64,000 nt of DNA. It comes from CAVXHQ01 sp963761735 (GTDB lineage Bacteria; Pseudomonadota; Alphaproteobacteria; Rhodobacterales; Rhodobacteraceae). Positions within the stretch are counted from its first letter, which is position 1. Every line of letters starts with the position of its first letter. Below the pieces are notes generated by a model that saw nothing but the letters and a program-made list of their open reading frames with translations, ran no database searches and was not told the DNA's origin. Made by a program: the position numbers and the translations under genes. The DNA lies in assembly GCA_963761735.1 (NCBI GenBank), contig CAVXHQ010000005.1, forward strand, positions 1,167,362 to 1,231,361. Reading direction: 5' to 3'. Positions 36,653 to 45,699 of this stretch are shown one piece after another.

Positions 36653-37307
36653 GACCGCAACCGATCCCCGGATCGCCCGGTTGCGCGCCTGCTATACCAG
36701 CGTCGTGCACGACGTCATGCGCGCCAGAGGCCTGCGCAATTTCACCCTGCCGCCGCGGATCACGCCGTTGCAGCCCGAGATGACGCTGTGCGGCCCCGCC
36801 TGGACCGTCGAAGGCCGGGTGGACGAGACGGCGGACGCGCACCAGACGCTGATGGACTGGACCGGTCTGCTGTCGAAGGCACCCGGCGACCACATCTGGA
36901 CGGCGCAACCCCACACCCACCAGATCGCCCAGATGGGCGAATTGTCTGCCGAGACGCTGCACCGCAAAGGCATGCTGGGCTGCGTTCTGGATGGCGGCCT
37001 GCGGGACGCGAGTTTCATCCTCGATCTGGGGTTCGCCTGCTGGCGCACCCATCATACGCCGCGCGACATCGTGGCCTTCTGGCGACCCACCGGGCACGGT
37101 GTGCCGATCACGATGGGCGAGGTGCGCGTCGAACCCGGCGACTGGCTGCACGGCGACCGCGACGGCATGGTGCGGATCCCGGCAAATCTGGTGGATGAGG
37201 TCAGCGATGCCGCCGAGGGTGCGATGGCTACCGAAAACAAGGTTCGCACCGCGATTTTGGGCGGCATGGATCCGCAGGCCGCCTACCTCGAATATGGAAA
37301 GTTCTGA
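36645..37307 (+). CDS. RraA family protein (possible oxo-acid aldolase)
   Basis: A 220-residue RraA-fold protein. The family metal/substrate motif appears as 'GCVLDGGLRDASFI' near residue 110, with the R-D pair used by 4-hydroxy-4-methyl-2-oxoglutarate aldolases. RraA itself inhibits RNase E, but in catabolic operons this family more often cleaves 4-hydroxy-2-oxo acids to pyruvate or acts as a decarboxylase. Between mutarotase and UxaA-type dehydratase genes, an aldolase role is more likely. Overlaps the previous gene. Confidence 0.82.
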   Translation: MTETATDPRIARLRACYTSVVHDVMRARGLRNFTLPPRITPLQPEMTLCGPAWTVEGRVDETADAHQTLMDWTGLLSKAPGDHIWTAQPHTHQIAQMGELSAETLHRKGMLGCVLDGGLRDASFILDLGFACWRTHHTPRDIVAFWRPTGHGVPITMGEVRVEPGDWLHGDRDGMVRIPANLVDEVSDAAEGAMATENKVRTAILGGMDPQAAYLEYGKF

Positions 37308-37310
37308 CCG

Positions 37311-37628
37311 ATGTCCGACGCCCCCACCGACCCCCGGCTGTTGCTGCTGGCGCCCGACGACAACGTGCTGGTCCTGCGCGGCACCATCGCGGCGCAAGAG
37401 GTGGTGCAGGTCGGGGGTGTTTCCGTCACCGTCCCGGTGCGGATCGACATGGGCCACAAGATTGCCCGCCAGGCAATCGCGGCGGGCGCGCGGATCGTCA
37501 AATACGGCGCGCCCATCGGCTCGGCGACCGAGGCGATTGCCATGGGCGCCCATGTCCACATCCACAACGTCAAAAGCGATTATACGCCCACCTATGCGCT
37601 CACGCCCGCCCCGGAGGTTTCGTCATGA
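37311..37628 (+). CDS. UxaA family dehydratase, small (SAF-domain) subunit
   Basis: A 105-residue SAF domain corresponding to the N-terminal part of altronate dehydratase: 'VRIDMGHKIARQAIAAGARIVKYGAPIGSAT' area and 'MGAHVHIHNVKSDY'. In UxaA and in sulfolactate lyase SuyA this domain supplies residues to the active site. It is encoded separately from the large subunit, which follows in an ATGA overlap. Altronate/galactarate-like or sulfolactate-like chemistry are both possible from sequence; sugar genes around it favour a sugar acid. Confidence 0.87.
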   Translation: MSDAPTDPRLLLLAPDDNVLVLRGTIAAQEVVQVGGVSVTVPVRIDMGHKIARQAIAAGARIVKYGAPIGSATEAIAMGAHVHIHNVKSDYTPTYALTPAPEVSS

Positions 37629-38854
37629 ACAGCCACACCGGACCTCAACCCGCCGAGACAGCGCTCGCGATCCGGGGATATCCCCGGCCCGACGGCCGCA
37701 AGGGCATCCGCAACGTCGTCGCCGTCGCCTATCTGGTGGAATGCGCGCACCACGTCGCGCGTGAAATCGTGGCACCGCACCGCCACGCGGCCCATCTTAT
37801 CGGCTTTCCGGGCTGCTTTCCCAACGTCTACGCGCAACGGATGATGGAGCGGTTGTGCACCCATCCCAACGTCGGCGCGGTGCTGCTGGTCTCGCTCGGG
37901 TGCGAGAGTTTCGACCGTCGGCGCCTCGAAGAGGTGATCCGCGACAGCGGCCGCCCCGTCCAGACCCTCGTGATCCAGCAGACCGGCGGCACGCGCAGCA
38001 CCATCGCGGCAGGGCAGGCGGCCATCGCCGAAATGGCGCAAGACCTCGCCGGTGCCGCCACCGTGCCGATGTCCCTGTCGGAGCTGACCGTCGGCACTGT
38101 CTGCGGCGGGTCGGACGGCACCAGCGGGCTGACCGGCAATCCGGCGGTGGGCCGCGCCTTCGATATGCTCGTCGACGCCGGGGCGACCTGCATTTTCGAG
38201 GAAACCGGCGAGCTGATCGGCTGCGAGGACATCATGGCCAGCCGCGCCGTGACCCCCGAACTGGGCGCAGAAATCCGCGCCTCGGTCGACAAGGCGGCGG
38301 CCTATTACGCCACCCTCGGCTTCGGCAGCTTTGCCGCCGGCAACGCCGATGGCGGGCTGACCACCATCGAGGAGAAATCGCTGGGCGCCTATGCCAAATC
38401 GGGCCGCTCGCCGATCTCGGGGTTGATCAAACCGGGCGATATCCCGCCGCGCGGCGGCCTTTACCTTATGGATGTGGTGCCCGATGGCGAGGTGCGCTTC
38501 GGCTTTCCCAACATCTCGGACAACGCCGAAATCGTCGAGATGATGGCCTCGGGCGCGCATCTGACGCTGTTCGTCACCGGGCGCGGCTCTGTCGTGGGAT
38601 CGGCGCTGGCGCCCGTCATCAAGGTCGCGGCGAACCCGCAGATGTACGCGCGCCTGCGCGACGATATGGATGTGAACGCCGGGCGGATCATCTCGGACGG
38701 GGCCAGCGTCGAGGACGTGGGGCGCGAGATATTCGACCTTGTGGGACGCACGGCGGCGGGCGAGGCGACCCGGTCCGAGGATCTGGGCCACACCGAATTC
38801 ATCCTGACCTACAAGAGCTTTGATCCGATCGGGCCTGCGTGTCTGCCGGTGTGA
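37625..38854 (+). CDS. UxaA family dehydratase, large subunit
   Basis: A 409-residue protein matching the C-terminal domain of altronate dehydratase/SuyB: 'GYPRPDGRKGIRNVVAVAYLVECA' area near the N-terminus, 'GFPGCFPN', 'LVSLGCES', 'GGTRSTIAAG', 'CGGSDGTSGLTGNPAVG', and 'EETGELIGCED'. Several cysteines are suited to iron or an Fe-S cofactor as in UxaA. It forms a complex with the preceding SAF subunit. Ends 127 bases before the lactonase gene. Confidence 0.9.
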   Translation: MNSHTGPQPAETALAIRGYPRPDGRKGIRNVVAVAYLVECAHHVAREIVAPHRHAAHLIGFPGCFPNVYAQRMMERLCTHPNVGAVLLVSLGCESFDRRRLEEVIRDSGRPVQTLVIQQTGGTRSTIAAGQAAIAEMAQDLAGAATVPMSLSELTVGTVCGGSDGTSGLTGNPAVGRAFDMLVDAGATCIFEETGELIGCEDIMASRAVTPELGAEIRASVDKAAAYYATLGFGSFAAGNADGGLTTIEEKSLGAYAKSGRSPISGLIKPGDIPPRGGLYLMDVVPDGEVRFGFPNISDNAEIVEMMASGAHLTLFVTGRGSVVGSALAPVIKVAANPQMYARLRDDMDVNAGRIISDGASVEDVGREIFDLVGRTAAGEATRSEDLGHTEFILTYKSFDPIGPACLPV

Positions 38855-38980
38855 CGGCACAGACCCGAGAATGGGCGGCGCGGCGCCAAACCGTCGGAGA
38901 GTTGGCCCGTCTCGAAACGTCCCCCGCCCCGGACGCAGCCCGCGCCGTTGCCTGACCAACCGTGCCAGTAAGGAAACCCG

Positions 38981-39829
38981 ATGATCCCCCTGTTCGATAC
39001 CCACCAGCACCTCGTCTATCCCGATGTCGCGACATACCGCTGGACCGAGACGATACCGCCGCTGGCGGCGCGCGCGTTCACCATCGACGATTATCTGCGC
39101 CAGACGGCGGACGCCGGGATCACCGGATCGCTGTTTATGGAGGCGGACGTCGACCCTGCGGAAATTTCCACCGAGACGGGCCATGTGGCCTCGCTCATGG
39201 CGACGCCCGACAATGGCATTCGCGGTCTGATCGCGGCGGCCCGGCCGGAAACCGACGAGGGTTTCGATGCCTGGATCGACGTGGCAGCGGGCATGGGGGC
39301 CGTGGGGTTTCGCCGTATTCTGCATGTGATGGACGACGCCGTGTCGACCACCGACACCTTCCGGCGCAACGTCGCCCGGATCGGCGCCGCCGGGCATACC
39401 TTCGACATGTGCTTTACCGCAAAGCAACTGCCGCTTGCGTACGAACTTGCGCGCGCCTGTCCCGACGCGACGCTGATCCTCGATCATTGCGGCGTGCCCG
39501 ACATCGCGGGTGCGGGCCTCGATCCGTGGCGCGAGGACATGCGGCGGCTTGCGACCTGCGAGAACGTCACCTGCAAGCTGTCGGGCATCTTCGCCTATTG
39601 CCCGCCCGGCGCGGCGACGCAGGCCACGGTTGCGCCCTATGTCGATCATGTCCTCGACTGTTTCGGGCCGCAGCGTATGGTCTGGGGCAGCGACTGGCCG
39701 GTGGTGGATCTGGCGCAGGGCATCGGCGACTGGATCGACGTGACCCGCGCCCTGCTTGCGCCACTGTCGGACGACGAGGCCGCCGCCATCGGCCACGAGA
39801 CTGCGCGCCGGGTGTACGGGATCGCCTGA
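38981..39829 (+). CDS. Amidohydrolase-type sugar lactonase (L-fuconolactonase-like)
   Basis: A 282-residue TIM-barrel hydrolase of the amidohydrolase-2 family (COG3618-like). Metal/catalytic marks: 'FDTHQHLVYP' (H-x-H) at the N-terminus, 'LILDHCGVPD', and 'MVWGSDWPV' with the conserved Asp. Members open L-fucono-, L-rhamnono- or galactarolactones, the step between sugar oxidation and dehydration. The ribosome-binding site is AAGGAAA. It completes a route: oxidation, lactonase, dehydratase, aldolase. Confidence 0.88.
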   Translation: MIPLFDTHQHLVYPDVATYRWTETIPPLAARAFTIDDYLRQTADAGITGSLFMEADVDPAEISTETGHVASLMATPDNGIRGLIAAARPETDEGFDAWIDVAAGMGAVGFRRILHVMDDAVSTTDTFRRNVARIGAAGHTFDMCFTAKQLPLAYELARACPDATLILDHCGVPDIAGAGLDPWREDMRRLATCENVTCKLSGIFAYCPPGAATQATVAPYVDHVLDCFGPQRMVWGSDWPVVDLAQGIGDWIDVTRALLAPLSDDEAAAIGHETARRVYGIA

Positions 39830-40066
39830 TCGGCGACGCTTCCGGCGCGAATTCACGTTCGGGATCAACGGCCTGAGCCAACGGCACCTGTCCCGCGATT
39901 TATTCCGGTGCCGGCCGGGCCTGTGGCCACGGTCCACCGGCGCAGCCCGACCGAAGACAGCCACGACGGCGACGACGCGCCGGGGCCTGCGTCCGGCTGC
40001 GTCGACCGCGCCTGGCACGTCACGGCAGATACCGCCCCGAGCACCTTTTACTTGCCGCAGGGTCAG

Positions 40067-40084
40067 ATATTTGTCAGACATATA
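40067..40084. promoter_or_regulatory. Possible operator ahead of the peptide ABC operon
   Basis: TATTTGTCAGACATATA, with a perfect TGTC-A-GACA core, in the 315-base gap before the peptide-binding-protein gene. Dyads of this type are common targets of FadR-subfamily GntR regulators, and one is encoded at the end of this operon. An outer AGATA...TATCT pair extends the symmetry. The rest of 39830-40144 shows no gene. Confidence 0.45.
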
Positions 40085-40144
40085 CTATCTGGCGGTTCGG
40101 GCGGTTCTCGTCCTTTCGGCGATATATGACAGGGGTATTGGTTT

Positions 40145-41749
40145 ATGCAGATCATGAGGACGTTCGTGGCGGCCGCGGCGCTGACGGTGGCAACTGCGCT
40201 GCCGGGGGCCGCGCAGACCATTCAGGCGCCCGGCGACATCGCCGACGGCACCCATGCCGACTACATGAAAACGGTCTATGCGCGCGCGGGCTATCCCGAG
40301 ATGATCCAGCTGCCGCTGACCTCGTTCGACAACGAATATGCCCTCGTCGGCCTCGGTGCCGAAAGCTGGGAGCAGTCCGAGGACGGCCTGACCTGGACGT
40401 TCACCCTGCGCGAAGGCCTGATGTTTTCGGATGGTGAGCCGCTGACGGCCGAAGACTATGTCTTTGCGCTCGAGCGGGCGGCAACCACCGGTTATGATTT
40501 CAACTGGTACTGGGATTTCGCCGCCGGGATCGAGAACTGGACCGCCGTAACCGCAGGCGAGGCCGGCGTCGAAACGCTGGGACTGACGGCGGTGGACGAC
40601 CGCACGATCGAGGTCCGGACCGAGACACCCAAGCCCTATCTGCCCTCGGTCGTGTCGCTGTGGTATCCCGTGCCGGTCCACGTGGTCGAGGAGTTCGGCG
40701 ACGATTATGCGACCAACGTCGACACGCTGGTCTCGTCCGGTGCCTATATGATCGAAAGCTGGGAAAAGACCAACAACGCGATGACCATGGTCCGTAACCC
40801 GATGTACACCGGGCCGTGGCCGGGCCTTGCCGAGCGGATCGAAATCGATCCCGCGCTGGGCGCGCCGGAAGTGGGCCTTCCGGCCTATATGGCCGACGAG
40901 GTCGATTTCAGCTTTCTGAACGCGGGCCAGATCCCGTTCATCGAACAGCGCTCGCCCGATGAATTGCGCCAGAACGCGATTTTCGCGGTGTCCTATATTG
41001 CCTTCGATCTGGACAGCCCGCCGTTCGACAACATCGACGTGCGCCGCGCCCTGCAATACGCCATCGACCGGGACGAGCTGACCTCGACGGTGCTGCGCGA
41101 CCTTGCGGTGCCCGCCGGATCGCTGCTGTCGCCATCGTTCCCCGGCTATAACGCCGACATCGCGGCACAGGCGGTGTTCGATCCCGTCCGCGCGCGGGAA
41201 TTCCTCGCCGAGGCCGGGTATCCGGGCGGCGAAGGCTTCCCGGAAGTCGAGATCTGGTTCCGCGATCAGGGCGGCTACAACGGAGCGATCACCGCGCCGA
41301 TGCTGCAATACCTTCAGGCCGAGTTTGCCGAGCATCTGGGCATCACGATGAACCTGCGGATGCTGCCGACGCAGGACTGGATGCAGGGGATGATCGAAAA
41401 GGAGAACAACCTGTTCCTCGCCCCCTACGAGTACGACTACATCGATCCGTCGAACTTTTACGGCATCTTTTATGACGGCGGCCGTCACGATCACCGGCTG
41501 CCGGCGTATGACGCGCTGGTGGCACAGGCCGATGCCGATCCGGTCTGGGAACAGCGTCTGGCGCTTTATGCGCAGGCCGAACAGGTGTTGATCGACAACG
41601 CGTCGATGATCCCGCTGGTCCATCCGATCCAGATGTTCGCCGTCAGCGACCGTCTGACCGGCGAGGGCGTGGAGCCCAACAGCGCGGGCATGACCCCGCT
41701 GTCGCGGCAGGTGCCATACTTCTACGCGCACACCACCGTGGCCGAATGA
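40145..41749 (+). CDS. Peptide/nickel-type ABC transporter substrate-binding protein
   Basis: A 534-residue periplasmic binding protein of family 5. The signal peptide (MQIMRTFVAAAALTVATALPGAAQ) is followed by the usual core: 'LVGLGAESWEQSEDGLTWTFTLREGLMFSDG' area, 'LTAEDYVFALERA', 'SSGAYMIESWEKTNNAMTMVRNP' area, 'DVRRALQYAIDRDEL', and 'LLSPSFPGYN'. Ligands of this family include oligopeptides, opines and sugars, so the ligand is uncertain. First gene of a seven-gene operon; its stop overlaps the next start (ATGA). Confidence 0.93.
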   Translation: MQIMRTFVAAAALTVATALPGAAQTIQAPGDIADGTHADYMKTVYARAGYPEMIQLPLTSFDNEYALVGLGAESWEQSEDGLTWTFTLREGLMFSDGEPLTAEDYVFALERAATTGYDFNWYWDFAAGIENWTAVTAGEAGVETLGLTAVDDRTIEVRTETPKPYLPSVVSLWYPVPVHVVEEFGDDYATNVDTLVSSGAYMIESWEKTNNAMTMVRNPMYTGPWPGLAERIEIDPALGAPEVGLPAYMADEVDFSFLNAGQIPFIEQRSPDELRQNAIFAVSYIAFDLDSPPFDNIDVRRALQYAIDRDELTSTVLRDLAVPAGSLLSPSFPGYNADIAAQAVFDPVRAREFLAEAGYPGGEGFPEVEIWFRDQGGYNGAITAPMLQYLQAEFAEHLGITMNLRMLPTQDWMQGMIEKENNLFLAPYEYDYIDPSNFYGIFYDGGRHDHRLPAYDALVAQADADPVWEQRLALYAQAEQVLIDNASMIPLVHPIQMFAVSDRLTGEGVEPNSAGMTPLSRQVPYFYAHTTVAE

Positions 41750-42786
41750 CAAGGACGGACGCCCCGCAGATGGCGGGGCGTCCATCCGCTGGAAATTCCG
41801 CCGTGACCCATCCGCTTGCCGATCAACCGCTGGTTCAGATCGAGGATCTGCACGTTTCGTTTCCGCAATCGGACGGGGTGGTTCAGGCCGTGCGCGGCGT
41901 GTCGCTGACACTGGCGCGCGGCGAAAGCCTCGGGATCGTCGGGGAAAGCGGGTCTGGCAAATCGGTGTCCTGCATGGCCGCCCTGCGTCTGCTGCGGGCG
42001 CCGCCTGCCCGGATCGAGGTGAAGACGCTGCGGATCGGCGATATCGACGTGATGGCGGCCCGCGGTGCGGATCTTGCGGAAATACGGGGCAAGCGGGCGG
42101 CGATGATCTTTCAGGACCCGATGACCGCCTTCGATCCGATGTTCACCATCGGCCAGCAGATCGGCGAAACCATCCGCGCCCACCGTAGCGTCGGCAAACA
42201 GGCCGCGCGTACCGAGGCGGAGGGCCTGCTCGACCGGGTCGAGATCCGCAATCCGGGCGCCGTCCACGACAGCTATCCCCACCAGCTTTCGGGCGGTATG
42301 TTGCAACGGGCGATGATCGCCATGGCGCTGTCGTGCCGCCCGCGCGTGCTGTTCGCGGACGAGCCGACGACGGCCCTCGACGTGACGGTGCAGGCGCAGA
42401 TCCTGCATCTCATCAAAGAGTTGCAGGCGGAGCTGGACATGGGGCTGGTGATGATCACCCACGATCTGGGCGTCGTGGCCGAAACCGTGGACCGGGTGCT
42501 GGTGATGTATGGCGGGCGGGTGATGGAACAGGCCCCGGTGCAGGATCTGTTCGACACGCCGCTGCATCCCTACAGCCGCGCCCTGCTCGACAGTATGCCG
42601 GGGCACAGCGGCGGGCGGCAGCGCCTGACCGAGATCCCCGGCGCCTCGCCCGATCCATCCGACCCGCCGTCCGGATGCCCGTTTCACCCGCGATGTGCGC
42701 AGGCCGATGCGCAGTGTGGCGCGCAAATGCCACCGATGCAGGCATTCGGGCCCGGTCGCGAGGCCGCCTGCTGGAGGCTGATGTGA
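41746..42786 (+). CDS. Peptide ABC transporter ATP-binding protein (DppD/OppD type)
   Basis: A 346-residue ATPase: Walker A 'GESGSGKSVS' near residue 65, Q-loop 'MIFQDPMTAFDPMF', signature 'LSGGMLQRAMIAMAL', Walker B 'VLFADEPTTALDVT', and the C-terminal Opp/Dpp extension with its cysteine pattern 'GCPFHPRCAQADAQCG'. That extension often binds an Fe-S cluster in homologues. The N-terminal 25 residues before the domain are non-conserved; an internal start is possible. Confidence 0.92.
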   Translation: MTRTDAPQMAGRPSAGNSAVTHPLADQPLVQIEDLHVSFPQSDGVVQAVRGVSLTLARGESLGIVGESGSGKSVSCMAALRLLRAPPARIEVKTLRIGDIDVMAARGADLAEIRGKRAAMIFQDPMTAFDPMFTIGQQIGETIRAHRSVGKQAARTEAEGLLDRVEIRNPGAVHDSYPHQLSGGMLQRAMIAMALSCRPRVLFADEPTTALDVTVQAQILHLIKELQAELDMGLVMITHDLGVVAETVDRVLVMYGGRVMEQAPVQDLFDTPLHPYSRALLDSMPGHSGGRQRLTEIPGASPDPSDPPSGCPFHPRCAQADAQCGAQMPPMQAFGPGREAACWRLM

Positions 42787-43847
42787 CATCGGATGCGTTT
42801 GCCCGGCCACACGCCGGCCCGACAGATCGCGGCCCGGCTGCCGCCGACCCGTCGGTTCCCGCCCTTGAACTGCGCGGCATCGGCAAGACGTTTCAGCTGC
42901 GCAGCGGCGGCATGTTCGGCCAGACGACGGATCTCGTCGCGGTGCGCAATGTCGACCTTGTGTTGCCGCGCAATGCCATCGTGGGGCTGGTGGGCGAAAG
43001 CGGCTCTGGCAAGACCACGACCGGCATGATGGCCCTGCGCCTGACGGAACCCACGACGGGGCGGATCGTCGTCGGCGGCACCGATATCACCGACCTGTCG
43101 GTGGCCGCCCTCAAACCCGTGCGCCGCCGTCTGCAGGTGGTGTTTCAGGACAGTTATTCCACGCTCGACCCGATGATGACGCTGGCGACCATCGTCGCCG
43201 AGCCGCTGCATATCCACGGTATCGGCACCCCGCGCGAGCAGACCGAGGCCGCGCTTGACTGGCTCGACCGCGTCGGCCTGCACCGCAGTTTCGGCGCGCG
43301 CTATCCGCATGAATTGTCGGGCGGCCAGCGGCAGCGGGTGGCGATTGCCCGCGCCCTGATCCTCGAGCCGCAGGTCCTCGTCGCGGATGAGCCGACCAGC
43401 GCGTTGGACGTGTCGGTCAAGGCGCAGATCATCAATCTGTTGCAGGACCTGCAGGCCGAAATGGGCCTGGCGATCCTGTTCATCAGCCACGATCTGTCGG
43501 TCGTCAGATCCCTGACCGATACGGTGGCGGTGATGTTCAACGGCCGTATCGTCGAAGAGGCCGCGACCGAGGCGATTTTCACCGACGCCCGCCACCCCTA
43601 CACACGCTCGCTGCTCGATGCGATCCCGGTGCGCAATCCGCGCGACCGGCGCATCCGTACGTTCCGCAGCCGTGAAGAACTGGAGGCCGCTGTGCCGCAC
43701 CTGGACGCCGCACAGATCGTCGGGGCCCCGGATGCCGCCGCGCCGAAACTGGCCAAGACCGGGCAGGGGGCCGTCACGGCAGGACGACATGGCGCCCGGC
43801 TGGTCGTAGTTGCCCCCGGCCACCGCGTCGAGGCGGTGGTGACATGA
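42783..43847 (+). CDS. Peptide ABC transporter ATP-binding protein (DppF/OppF type)
   Basis: A 354-residue ATPase starting at a GTG that overlaps the previous stop (GTGA). Walker A 'GESGSGKTTTG', Q-loop 'VFQDSYSTLDPMM', signature 'LSGGQRQRVAIARAL', Walker B 'VLVADEPTSALDVS'. Instead of the usual cysteine-rich C-terminal extension it ends in an unusual 80-residue tail ('RTFRSREELEAAVPHLD' and an Ala/Gly-rich stretch). Pairs with the previous ATPase. Confidence 0.92.
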   Translation: MTSDAFARPHAGPTDRGPAAADPSVPALELRGIGKTFQLRSGGMFGQTTDLVAVRNVDLVLPRNAIVGLVGESGSGKTTTGMMALRLTEPTTGRIVVGGTDITDLSVAALKPVRRRLQVVFQDSYSTLDPMMTLATIVAEPLHIHGIGTPREQTEAALDWLDRVGLHRSFGARYPHELSGGQRQRVAIARALILEPQVLVADEPTSALDVSVKAQIINLLQDLQAEMGLAILFISHDLSVVRSLTDTVAVMFNGRIVEEAATEAIFTDARHPYTRSLLDAIPVRNPRDRRIRTFRSREELEAAVPHLDAAQIVGAPDAAAPKLAKTGQGAVTAGRHGARLVVVAPGHRVEAVVT

Positions 43848-43874
43848 GGAGCGCCGGATGAGGGAAATGCGTCG

Positions 43875-44807
43875 ATGACCGGATATATCCTGCGCAGGCT
43901 CTTGTCGGTCTGCGTCACTTTTCTGATCGTTTCGGTCATCATCTTTCTGATGATGCATTCGATCCCCGGCGGCCCGTTTGACGGCGGCGAAATGCCCCTG
44001 CCGGACGATGTCCGCGCCCGCCTCGAGGCGCAGCTGGGCCTCGACCGGTCGCTGATCGAGCAGTACCTGCGCTATATGTGGGGCGTGCTGCGCCTCGATT
44101 TCGGGGTGCCGTTCCAGAGCCCGGGGGACACCGTGTTGTCGCTGCTGGCCGATGCCTGGGCACCGTCGTTGGTGCTGGGCGGCCTTGGCGTGCTGATCGG
44201 CGCGCCGCTGGGGATGCTGCTGGGCATTGCCGCCGCCCTCAACCGCAACACCTGGATAGATTATCTCGCCTCGACGGTGGCGACGCTGGGCCTGACGATC
44301 CCGGTGTTCGTTACCTCGATGCTGCTGATCCTGGTGTTCGCCGTCTGGCTCGGCTGGTTGCCGTCGTCGGGCTGGGGCGAGCCGAAAAAGTGGATCCTGC
44401 CGATCACCGCCTATGCGATGATCCCGCTGGCGACCTATGCCCGCTATACGCGGTCGGCGATGCTCGACACGCTGAACCGGCCGTTCGTGACGGTGCTGCG
44501 CGCCAAGGGCCTGTCGGAAGGCCGGATCATCTATGTCCACGTTCTGCGCAATTCGGCGATCCCGATGGTCACGGTGTTCCTGCCGATGTTCATCGGCACG
44601 GCGACAGGTTCGATCTTCGTCGAGGCGATGTTCCGGGTGCCGGGGCTGGGGTCGTTCTTCGTGTCGTCGATCCGCAACCGCGATTATCCGCTGGAAATGG
44701 CGCTGATGCTGATGCTGACGGTGGCGTTCTGCCTTGCCTACCTGATCTCGGACATCCTGTACGCCTGGCTTAACCCGCGCATCCGTCATGCGGGGCGCGG
44801 CAAATGA
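43875..44807 (+). CDS. Peptide ABC transporter permease (DppB type)
   Basis: A 310-residue membrane protein with the DppB start 'GYILRRLLSVCVTFLIVSV', six segments, and the coupling motif 'LRAKGLSEGRIIYVHVLRNS' near residue 215. The periplasmic loop 'LDRSLIEQYLRYMWGVLRLDFG' is family-typical. Overlaps the next permease gene by four bases. Confidence 0.93.
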   Translation: MTGYILRRLLSVCVTFLIVSVIIFLMMHSIPGGPFDGGEMPLPDDVRARLEAQLGLDRSLIEQYLRYMWGVLRLDFGVPFQSPGDTVLSLLADAWAPSLVLGGLGVLIGAPLGMLLGIAAALNRNTWIDYLASTVATLGLTIPVFVTSMLLILVFAVWLGWLPSSGWGEPKKWILPITAYAMIPLATYARYTRSAMLDTLNRPFVTVLRAKGLSEGRIIYVHVLRNSAIPMVTVFLPMFIGTATGSIFVEAMFRVPGLGSFFVSSIRNRDYPLEMALMLMLTVAFCLAYLISDILYAWLNPRIRHAGRGK

Positions 44808-45697
44808 CCGACACTGTACCGCTTGCCGTTTCTGCCCCCGTGCGCCCGGTGCGCAGCCCCGCGTGGTTCGCGTGGCGGCGGTTTCTGGCGAACCGGGCCG
44901 CCGTGGCGGGCGGCGTCGTCCTTGGCGTTCTGATCGTGATGGCGATTGCCGCCCCGCTGATCACCCGCGCGGGCCCTAACGAACAGGCGTTCCTGACCAC
45001 GTCGCTGGCCTTTCCCAGCACGCAGCACTGGTTCGGCGTCGACGATCTGGGGCGCGATTTCTTTGCCCGCATTGTCTATGGCGCGCGGGTGTCGCTGACC
45101 ATCGGCTTTGCCGCGGCGACGTTCGCGGTACTCATCGGCATCCCGCTGGGCGCTGTCGCGGGCTATTACGGCGGCTGGACCGACTGGGTCGTGATGCGGA
45201 TCATCGAGATTTTCTCGGTCGTCCCGCCGCTCCTGGCCGCGATGCTTCTGGGCGCGCTGGCGGGCGGCGGGTTTGGAATGATCGTGTTCATCTCGGGCCT
45301 TTTCGGTTGGGTGCAGGTCTGTTTGCTGGTGCGCGCGCAGGTTGCGGCGTTCAAGGAAAAGGAATTCGTGCGCGCGGCACAGGCGCTGGGGGCCAGTCCG
45401 TCCTACGTCATCCGCCGCCACCTGATCCCCAACTCGGTGTCACCGATCATCGTGGGCTTCGTGCTTGCCATTCCGCTGGCGATGATGCTCGAGGCGTCTT
45501 TGTCGTTCCTTGGCATCGGCGTCCAGCCCCCCACGGCAAGCTGGGGGCAGATGATCAATTCGGGCATGTCGTTCATGTACTTTTACTGGCATCTGGCGGT
45601 TTTTCCGACGGCGGCCCTTGCCGTGACGGTACTGGCGACCACCCTGTTCGGCGACGGTCTGCGCGACGCGCTCGACCCGACCCTGAAAGGCAAGTGA
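44804..45697 (+). CDS. Peptide ABC transporter permease (DppC type)
   Basis: A 297-residue membrane protein: N-terminal DppC domain ('AWRRFLANRAAVAGGVVLGV'), 'HWFGVDDLGRDFFARIVYGARVSL' area, and the coupling loop 'RAAQALGASPSYVIRRHLIPNS'. Heterodimer with the previous permease. The next gene begins two bases after its stop. Confidence 0.93.
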   Translation: MTDTVPLAVSAPVRPVRSPAWFAWRRFLANRAAVAGGVVLGVLIVMAIAAPLITRAGPNEQAFLTTSLAFPSTQHWFGVDDLGRDFFARIVYGARVSLTIGFAAATFAVLIGIPLGAVAGYYGGWTDWVVMRIIEIFSVVPPLLAAMLLGALAGGGFGMIVFISGLFGWVQVCLLVRAQVAAFKEKEFVRAAQALGASPSYVIRRHLIPNSVSPIIVGFVLAIPLAMMLEASLSFLGIGVQPPTASWGQMINSGMSFMYFYWHLAVFPTAALAVTVLATTLFGDGLRDALDPTLKGK

Positions 45698-45699
45698 AG

